Assembly: GCA_030490835.1 (NCBI GenBank)
Contig: CM059972.1
Location: 11,066,264 to 11,130,263, forward strand
Source of the DNA: Annona cherimola
Lineage: Eukaryota > Streptophyta > Magnoliopsida > Magnoliales > Annonaceae
Length of the DNA stretch: 64,000 nt
Reading direction: 5' to 3'
Shown here: positions 57,290 through 64,000 of the stretch, piece by piece
Numbering within the stretch: position 1 is the stretch's first letter
How the letters are laid out: each line of letters opens with the position of its first letter
Program-made: the position numbers and the translations under genes
Notes under the pieces: model-generated
Database searches by the model: none
What the model saw: the letters and a program-made list of their open reading frames with translations, nothing else
What the model was told of the DNA's origin: nothing

Positions 57290-57490
57290 TCCGTGCCACC
57301 TAATTATTACCCAAGTGGTAATACGAGGTTTTGATAATCAGCCCACTTAGGTTTGATTCTCCTCCATAGTGATAGGATTTTTTACAAAATAATCCTCGCC
57401 TATAGAGAATTTCCCTCTATAGTGTAAGATAGTGAATGTACTCTATTGTAATATCAAATTGTCATGATATATAAATACCAATCAAAAAAT
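57290..57490 (+). repeat. Possible SINE remnant (tRNA-like head)
   Basis: TTACCCAAGTGGTAATACGAGG (box-A-like, about 57307) is followed ~35 bp later by AGGTTTGATTCTCC (box-B-like, about 57348), the spacing of an RNA polymerase III promoter. The body resembles no gene. No poly(A) or TSD is secure. Confidence 0.4.
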
Positions 57491-57784
57491 ATGAAATTTG
57501 TCTCTATTCTTTAATTTACTAAAAAATCGTGACAATTTATAAAATTATTTATTAGGAAATACTTCAATACATTCAGCCCATGAAGAAACTAAATTTTATC
57601 TAAATTAAATATTTTAGGAGGCTCATTTAATAAAAGTGAGAATAATATATCTAATTCAAAGTTGTTAAATCAATATTTACACAATCTGAAACATTCTTCT
57701 TATATAGATAAATGAATTTCTAAATATTATAATATTTCAATAAATCTGTGAACAGATCTAACTAATATTCATATTTTATACAGC

Positions 57785-58022
57785 TGTGGGCTTGGCATTA
57801 TTGAAAAATAGGAGAAAAATTTTAAAAAAGTGAGACAATACTGTGATATCACAAAAGTTATAATTAAAAATAAAGAAAATAAAGTTGAAATAGATGAGGT
57901 ATTTATATGAAAAGATGTGAAGAAATAACTATAAAGTAAGATAATTGAGAACTTAAAATGTCATATTATATAACAAAGCATATAAAAGTAGAAAATTTTT
58001 TCACAAACGCCAAATGCACCCA
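57785..58022. mobile_element. PIF/Harbinger-like MITE
   Basis: TGTGGGCTTGGCATT at left and AACGCCAAATGCACCCAT at right are imperfect inverted repeats. The interior (AAGTGAGACAATACTGTGAT, TTGAAATAGATGAGG) matches the family at 11998 and 63785. Confidence 0.6.
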
Positions 58023-58899
58023 TAATTACAAATATTTCGAAGCAAGTGTGACCTGACCAAAACTCTGATAAAAATAATTTTGTGCCATAAAAATAAATAA
58101 TTTTATATAAAACGAGTAGATCGATTTGGAATTCAAAAATAATGTGACCCAAAAGAGGTACTTTAGCAATTAGAGGTTTAAAAATAGGGTCAATTCTATC
58201 CCTAATCTGAGCTGACCGATGGATTGAAAGCCATGCTTGGGTTGGATTTTTAGGAAAACCCAATCTGATTCCTAAAAGCAGGTGGGGATCAGTCAAACCG
58301 ATTGGACTTGACACATAGAGAAATTCTAAACTAAAATTTTTTTCTCTCCATGATTATTTTATTTTTTAATTATTTTTTTAACAACTTTTCATACAACTAA
58401 CTTAAGTTCAATCATTACCCTGTTTTGCGGTATCATTTCTCCTATTTTAAAATTTTATTATTATCCATACGGCTGACATATTTCCTCCTTCCCTCCGACT
58501 TGCTTCCATAGAGAGGAGAAATACGAAAGACACATTGGCCAATAATAATAAAATTGGATGAGATGGAGATTGGGATGGGAAAAATAGATATAAAAGTGGA
58601 AAGTTATGGGAACTGAAAAGACAAATATGAATGGAAAAGAGAAGTGGAGGATAAAAGTTCAGGAAGCGTAGGAGGAGAGGGATTCCTGGATTGACAGTAA
58701 AGAAGTAGAGCTGAAGAAGAGAGCCAGAGTGTAGGATTGCTGACTGGAAACTTTCAATTAGAAAATCTTTCATTTCTTATCATAAAAAATTAGGGTAATG
58801 ATCCAGCACATGTGCTAAAACCTCAAACCTCAGTATATACGCATGGTTTGAACTTTTTTTGTCAACCTCTTTTTTTTCTCTTTCTTTTTTTTTTCAGGT

Positions 58900-59100
58900 T
58901 ACCCCATACGCATTTAGCTATATACAGAAATTTATTATTTTAGGATCTTTGTATATATTTTTATAATTTTAAAAATTAATAGTTTTAACCTCCATTTATG
59001 GGGTGAAAACTATTGATTTTTTGAAATCATAAAAAATATATATTCAAAAATAATAAATTTTGGTATGTACAAAAATTACATGTCGGCTCATGTAAAAATA
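58900..59100. repeat. Palindromic AT-rich repeat
   Basis: AAATTTATTATTTTAGGATC...AATAATAAATTTTGGTATG forms a fold-back centred near 59005 (ACCTCCATTTATGGGGTG). Similar in plan to the other MITE cores but without defined ends. Confidence 0.5.
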
Positions 59101-59248
59101 AAAATAAAAATAAATAACAATAATGTATCACATCATATACATATGTATATATTGGATCATTACTCAAAAAAATTATGACTAACTAAAACATATATATCTC
59201 AATATTCCTACAATTGAGGTTCTTTTAAGGCCAAGACAAATATATCTT

Positions 59249-59461
59249 TTTTTTTTTTTTGATTGGAGTATATTTACAACATATCTCAACTCATATCACA
59301 TTCAGACAATTTTAACAATATTTCCAAAGGGAGACCACCAGCTCCCAACCGAATAAGGAGAACACACATGCCCCCACAGAAATTTTTGGTTCGAACACGC
59401 GACAGTTGGAACGAAAGTTTTCGTTCCGCGCCAGTCGACCAAACGAGCGTGGTTCGTTTGG
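59249..59461 (-). mobile_element. tRNA-derived SINE with 17-bp target duplication
   Basis: On the minus strand: tRNA-like head with box A near GTTTGGTCGACTGGC and box B GTGTTCGAACC, body, then a poly(A) tail (poly(T) at 59249-59261 on plus). Flanks CAAGACAAATATATCTT (59232-59248) and CAAGACAGATATATCTT (59462-59478) differ by one base. Length about 213 bp, usual for plant SINEs. Non-coding; moved by LINE machinery. Confidence 0.88.
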
Positions 59462-59775
59462 CAAGACAGATATATCTTACAATACGATAAAAGAAACTTA
59501 AAAATTAAAAATTAAAAAAAAAAACGTGGCTAGCTCTTAACGTCAAAACTCTAGCTAGCATTCAAATTTCTGTAGATCACATTCTAGTATTTAACAAAGC
59601 CAACAAACATCTCCTTGGCGACCATTACATATATGCACAGATTCATCACACCAAACCACATACCCATTAAAATGACACCCAAACCTGGAGAAAAATCGAA
59701 ATACTCTACACCCAATTTAAAAGCCTATATTCCATCCCAGAAAAAATTAAAAAGCCTAAAAAGAACAATTCCAAA

Positions 59776-60174
59776 TCAACAGAAATCGGGCCTTGGTTTC
59801 TTTTGCACGAGAATGCAGCCTCTTTCATGGTCCCTGTAGATCCTGATTTCAGAGCAATCTCTCAAGTCTTCAAGGCTAATATATTGCTGCTTGACCATCC
59901 TTGAGAAATCGCTCATGCTGTCATGTATCCAAACATAAGGCTGGCATGTCTCATCGTAATAGAAGCTGTGCTTACCCCCGGTTACAGGCATGTATGCTTT
60001 GTAAATGCTCTTGCACTTCAACCTTTTTGAACTGCCAGGCTTCAATGTATGTGCTCTTTTCAGCAAAGATCCCACCCTTATCTGCAGATCGATGGGTCTT
60101 TCTGTGAGATTCCACACCCTTGTCCCGAATCTGTGCGTACCCGAACGGTCTCGGCAAGCATACAAACACCCCAT
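59776..60174 (-). CDS. Small basic protein of unknown function, MGC N-terminus (132 aa)
   Basis: Single-exon frame from ATG at 60174. The frame is open further upstream (ATGs at 60201, 60195 and 60360), but the chosen start gives MGCLYACRDR, a classic N-myristoylation/palmitoylation context, so membrane attachment is likely. Central part: RVWNLTERPIDLQIRVGSLL, KPGSSKRLKCKSIYKAYMPV, YYDETCQPYVWIHD. C-terminal part: MVKQQYISLEDLRDCSEIRI, then RDHERGCILVQKKPRPDFC. Codon use and dense charged/aromatic motifs look like a real, constrained protein. I believe similar proteins exist widely in land plants, but I cannot name the family or assign a function. It stands alone, with repeats on both sides. 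Confidence 0.75.
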   Translation of the reverse strand: MGCLYACRDRSGTHRFGTRVWNLTERPIDLQIRVGSLLKRAHTLKPGSSKRLKCKSIYKAYMPVTGGKHSFYYDETCQPYVWIHDSMSDFSRMVKQQYISLEDLRDCSEIRIYRDHERGCILVQKKPRPDFC

Positions 60175-60519
60175 GGAAATACCAAAACTCATCAGCATTT
60201 GTTTGGGGCTGTGATTCTGTTTGCCAGCTCTGAAATGTGGAACTGGGTGGAGCTGGATCGACATTGATGAGAAAAAACTGGAGTTGGGGGAGGGAATTCG
60301 TGGGGTATTTTTTTCATGATGGGATTGTTTAAATTGATGAAATTGGGGCCCATGTTGCACCCAACAATGACTACAAAAGAAAAGGATGGAATGATGGTTT
60401 TGGCCATTCTACCTCCATTTGCTCCTCAAAGTGCCGGTGGTTGCTTCGATGCCATCATGGTTGTTCTCTTCCCTCCAAAAAATGGACGGTGGTGGCGGCT
60501 TCTTGGAATGTAGACATGG

Positions 60520-62560
60520 GATTTATCGTAAAGCAATACATATCTTGGAGACTACGGGTTCAACTGTAGATGGCAGGTAACCAAATTAAAGGAGGATTAC
60601 GCCACTTTATCTTTCTCCAAGGTTTTGTAGTATTCAGTATTTTAGGTGGTGTTGATGGGTGAAAATAGCATTGGTGGGCCTAGAAATATATTTTGATTTA
60701 GAATACTAAATGAAGGATGGAGATCGACCTATGTTTATTTCCAACAAAATTTACTAGTTATTGGTTTTGTGTATCTTACTTCAAGAACTCAAATTGGCAG
60801 ACTAGTATTTTGAACTGAGTACCGCTGTTGCTATTTGGACCATCCAACCCAAGCAACCATAGAAGAACGAATACGAAACTAACAAACACGCACAATATAA
60901 AGGCCTCAAAAGCCTGGATTCCATGATTTGCGTGTCCTGAAATTGGGGAGTAGATTCTTGTGAACATGCAAAAGGGGTACCCTGTAATGATTAGATTGCT
61001 AGGACTAGGATATAATAAATGTGTGTCCCACAAGGACGGTCTTTGAACTCCCCCTAAATCACAATGGGAAGGAGAGTATGATGATGTTGCCTCATTAAAA
61101 TTAATGAGCGTTCTCTAGTCTCTACACTATTCGGTGAATTAGCACCCCCCCCCCCCAAACTAATTAATCTAATCTAACACGATAATTAGAAGAAGATTTT
61201 GGGATTATTAGGAGGTGATCTGGACTGTTGATGTAGTGAAAGCCAACGAAAAATCATGTCCTGCTTGCTTGATCATTTATCTTTGTCACTGCTCTATGTC
61301 TTTGTCATACCATTCTATGTGTTTTGGGCTCATACCAATAAAATTTTATCTTTTTGGAAACTTTCTGGTTGCTTTAGGAGTTTCAAATTTTAAGGGAAAT
61401 TGGCGCGCTCGCTTGCAAGTAGTGGTTCTAGCATCCAAGTCAAGAATGAGCAAATCGGCAAGGTTAGGAACATACAATCTGCTGATTATTTTTGTCTTTG
61501 ATGCTAGAACCATTGCTTGAAATAAAGACGAGAACTTAAAGCGAGTCCACTATCAAGCGATTTTTCTCGATCTCCACCCAAGAAGATGCTAATGACATTG
61601 AGGCCAATCATGGCAACGGCACGTGTATATAAATGAATGAGGATACACATAAAATTCTGAATTCCTTAGACATCTATTTGAAATTTTGAATTCCTTCTCT
61701 ACGCATAGCTAGTTGACTAAATCATTTGTGCCGATTGTAAGGGATGAAGGCGATGGAAAAATGAGATATTAAAAATAAGAAAAGTTATGTTGAAAATTAA
61801 AAAATTTGTCGTGGGAATTGAAAATGCCATCCTTTACATATCCCATTCAAGAATCTTGTATCATTTGCAATACCCCCTTAGGCATATCTTTTGACATTCC
61901 ACACCTAATTAACTGACTATTCCTATTCAATTGATTTTTGGTACCTTGGTTAAATGTATGGTATTGAATCCAATGAAACAATTGAATTTTATATAATCAT
62001 TAAGATGGTCCAAACATGACAAATATATCGATCTGCTTTGGTACCCCATACAAATTAGTGTTTTTTACGCATTTTCAGTGCGGCCCCCATAAGATCCCAG
62101 TCCAAATGATTTCTTTATGAAATGCTAGAATTTGCTCAAGACAGCTTCCAAGAGTTATTTTTATGTCCGATCTAGTCGAAGATCACAATTAGAGGGGATT
62201 CTTTTCTAAAATTTAAAACTCAATAAGATTTCTTTTGCTAAATGGCAAAACACAGGTTCATTTGTTTACTAATGGCAGTTAGAAACGAGCAATAGAATGA
62301 ATCTGCTATTCAAATATTAAATCTAGGCATGAGATATCTTGCACCCCACAAAGCCATTCATAACATACCAACAAGGACATCGCATTCACAATAGCATCTT
62401 TGCTTCTAAAATCAGCCATCCTTTCCTAAAACAATCACAACTGTGTATAACACATGGGACTTCCAGAATCAAGAACATGGAAGACCCAGCACATGGCAAC
62501 GCCGACAAAATACTATATAGAAATTTGAATGACGAGAATCGAAATGAATTTACATGGGAA
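60520..62560. other. Intergenic, no gene recognised
   Basis: Frames at 60776-61033 (minus) and 61215-61520 (plus) show no motif or domain. 61730-61860 has weak resemblance to the PIF-like MITE interior. The part nearest 62560 is probably 3' untranslated sequence of the minus-strand gene that follows. Confidence 0.4.
61145..61156. repeat. Poly(C) tract (12)
   Basis: Uninterrupted C run in otherwise AT-rich sequence. Confidence 0.95.
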
Positions 62561-62575
62561 GGGAAGGGAAGGGTT

Positions 62576-62766
62576 TCAGTTTTCATGATCATCATCATCA
62601 TCAGGAGCATCGATCTTAATTATGAGAGGCTGGCGAAGATCAGATGGAGGATCAGCTACAACAGGCAACTGAGGTGAGGCCAGTATGTCATCGACCTCCA
62701 CATTCTCGGCCAATGCCTTGTCCAATGCTGATTTTGCAACTTTAGTCACGCAAACCATCAAAATCA
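62576..62766 (-). CDS. Terminal exon of an unidentified gene (partial)
   Basis: Minus-strand exon entered through a good acceptor (TTTTTCTTGATGCAG, 62767 onward) and ending at TGA (62576-62578). In frame it reads VILMVCVTKVAKSALDKALA, then ENVEVDDILASPQLPVVADP, then DLRQPLIIKIDAPDDDDDHEN. The acidic tail and coherent composition suggest real coding sequence. Upstream exons should lie above 62.8 kb or beyond the window. One candidate is 63278-63090, which starts after a CTGTAACAG acceptor-like site with FLDTIQDCIWNGSRLLLL, but I cannot join it. No function assigned. Confidence 0.55.
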
Positions 62767-62769
62767 CTG

Positions 62770-63784
62770 CATCAAGAAAAATCAAATAACATTAACGTAC
62801 ATGGAAATAGAGATGAATAGATGTGTATCGAACCGTGTAGAATTGAAATAGGGTTTCATTAACATATGATGTTAAGGAAAGACCTCAGAAAGTTTTCAGA
62901 AGCCTCAGAATGTGACTACCATAAGAAGTTGAAAATGCTGAAGATATCCTTGCTGCTTCATGATCAGCAATTGGCTCAATCTCAAACATAATACACCAAA
63001 TTTAGAGTTTTCCTAGGTCTAGATTTTGAGGCTTTATTTGTATCAGTGTGCTAATTGTCTTTCTTCATTTGTGTGTTTTATGCACCACTTCAATAGGCGA
63101 TCAAAGGACTACTCCACAATAGGAAATGACTGTGAGATGACTGATAAATAGTAATGCGCTTGGGGAACCATGAATGTATGTCTGAACTAATATCCTCCAA
63201 AATAATAGCAAGTAAAAATATCAAAAGCAACAGTCGGGATCCATTCCAGATGCAATCTTGAATGGTATCCAAAAACACTGTTACAGATTAAGAAAGCAAT
63301 ATTTATGAAGGCAGATTAAACATACACAACATGATGCCATATAAATAAGAGAAGTTCATGGATGATTACTTACATGACAATACAAGGCTCAATATGATAA
63401 ATACCTGTACGCCATGATGAAGAATAACAAAGTTAGGATGAAAAACCATAGAGGGTAATGAAAAGAAGAACAAAATACAAGCACCCCACAGATTTTTCTT
63501 AATATTGAGATTTCAATCTTGACATCTACTCCGCTCTGGGAACGAACTTTTCCTGGGATCTGAGATTACCCACTCACTTTTACACACAAACCAGCTCGCA
63601 AACCTCTGGTATAAGTATCAATGGCTCAAGAATGAAAAGGAGTGGGTTGTAAAAAAAAATGCTCCACAGGCTGAGTGGACAAAAACAAAAGCACAAACTA
63701 AAAATTAAATGTATTCTAAGACAATCTAGCTCCTTAATGGTGAAGTTGATGTACCGTTGAATTCTTGAATGGATGCAGCTCAGA
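62770..63784. other. Probable introns/exons of the preceding gene, unresolved
   Basis: Less AT-rich than most spacer sequence, with one exon-like stretch (63278-63200). No recognisable domain. Confidence 0.35.
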
Positions 63785-64000
63785 AAAACGAGAAAAATTT
63801 TTAAAAAGTAAGAGAACAATGTGATATGATAGGGGCTATGATTAAGAGTAAAAAAATAAAGTTAAAATAGATATGATAGTTACATAAAAAGATGTGAGAA
63901 AATAATAGAAATATAAAACTAATAATAATAAAATAGACTAATTAGATAGTTAAGATGTCAAGTTATATCAAAAGGATTGTAAGAAGTTTCATTTTAAAAA
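63785..64000. repeat. PIF/Harbinger-like MITE, cut by the window end
   Basis: AATGTGATATGATAGGGGCT and AAAGTTAAAATAGATATGAT match the interior of the MITE at 11998-12262. The right end lies outside the window. Confidence 0.55.

Noticed and set aside
61215..61520. 101-codon plus-strand frame
   Set aside because: No motif, unlikely composition, no splice or regulatory context.

Overview
This is nuclear DNA from a flowering plant, probably a eudicot. It is AT-rich. The split genes have GT/AG introns, and the repeats are plant types: Mutator-like elements with 9-bp target duplications, hAT and PIF-like remnants, Gypsy-like and Copia-like solo LTRs, a TRIM, an L1 LINE and a tRNA-derived SINE. The proteins are plant families: a PhzF-like isomerase, a FAR1/MULE transposase and a GRF zinc-finger protein. 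I see no rRNA or tRNA gene, CRISPR array or organellar insert.

Layout. 1-7.6 kb: repeat-dominated, with a broken hAT transposase (1.7-3.0 kb), a 1.5-kb non-autonomous MULE with TIRs and TSD (4.37-5.90 kb) and a fold-back MITE. 7.6-9.4 kb: Gypsy-like solo LTR. 9.5-14.8 kb: cluster of a ~365-bp MITE family (called P here), including an ~830-bp tandem duplication and a Copia-like solo LTR (11.8-13.8 kb). 15.5-25.5 kb: intact five-exon PhzF-like gene (copy A) and the 3' part of a second, broken PhzF-like gene. 25.5-27.4 kb: AT-rich element X, ending in a 10-bp-period TTAGAT array. 28.3-35.4 kb: complete 7.1-kb MULE with ~300-bp TIRs, a FAR1-SWIM transposase and a GRF zinc-finger ORF. 35.4-37.2 kb: MITEs and (TA)n. 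37.5-49.7 kb: second copy of the PhzF region, with intact PhzF copy B, an L1 insertion and the remains of the second PhzF gene split by X. 49.7-59.5 kb: gene-poor, with MITEs, a decayed ~60-bp tandem array and a SINE. 59.8-60.2 kb: small conserved-looking gene encoding a protein that starts MGC. 62.6-62.8 kb: terminal exon of an unidentified minus-strand gene.

The main structural story is a tandem duplication. The block 11.16-27.37 kb (MITEs, PhzF-1, part of PhzF-2, part of X) reappears directly after it, starting at 27.371 kb. Later insertions differ between the copies. The Copia-like LTR, a palindromic TRIM and a GGAGC-ended MITE occur only in copy A. The 7.1-kb MULE and the L1 occur only in copy B. 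For several of these the paralogous copy preserves the empty target site, so their boundaries and order can be read directly.

The two intact PhzF-1 genes are nearly identical. Copy A, however, carries Gln where PhzF-fold enzymes have their catalytic Glu, while copy B keeps Glu. Copy A also has a 4.4-kb intron 4 (1.2 kb in B) because of the TRIM and an X-type repeat.
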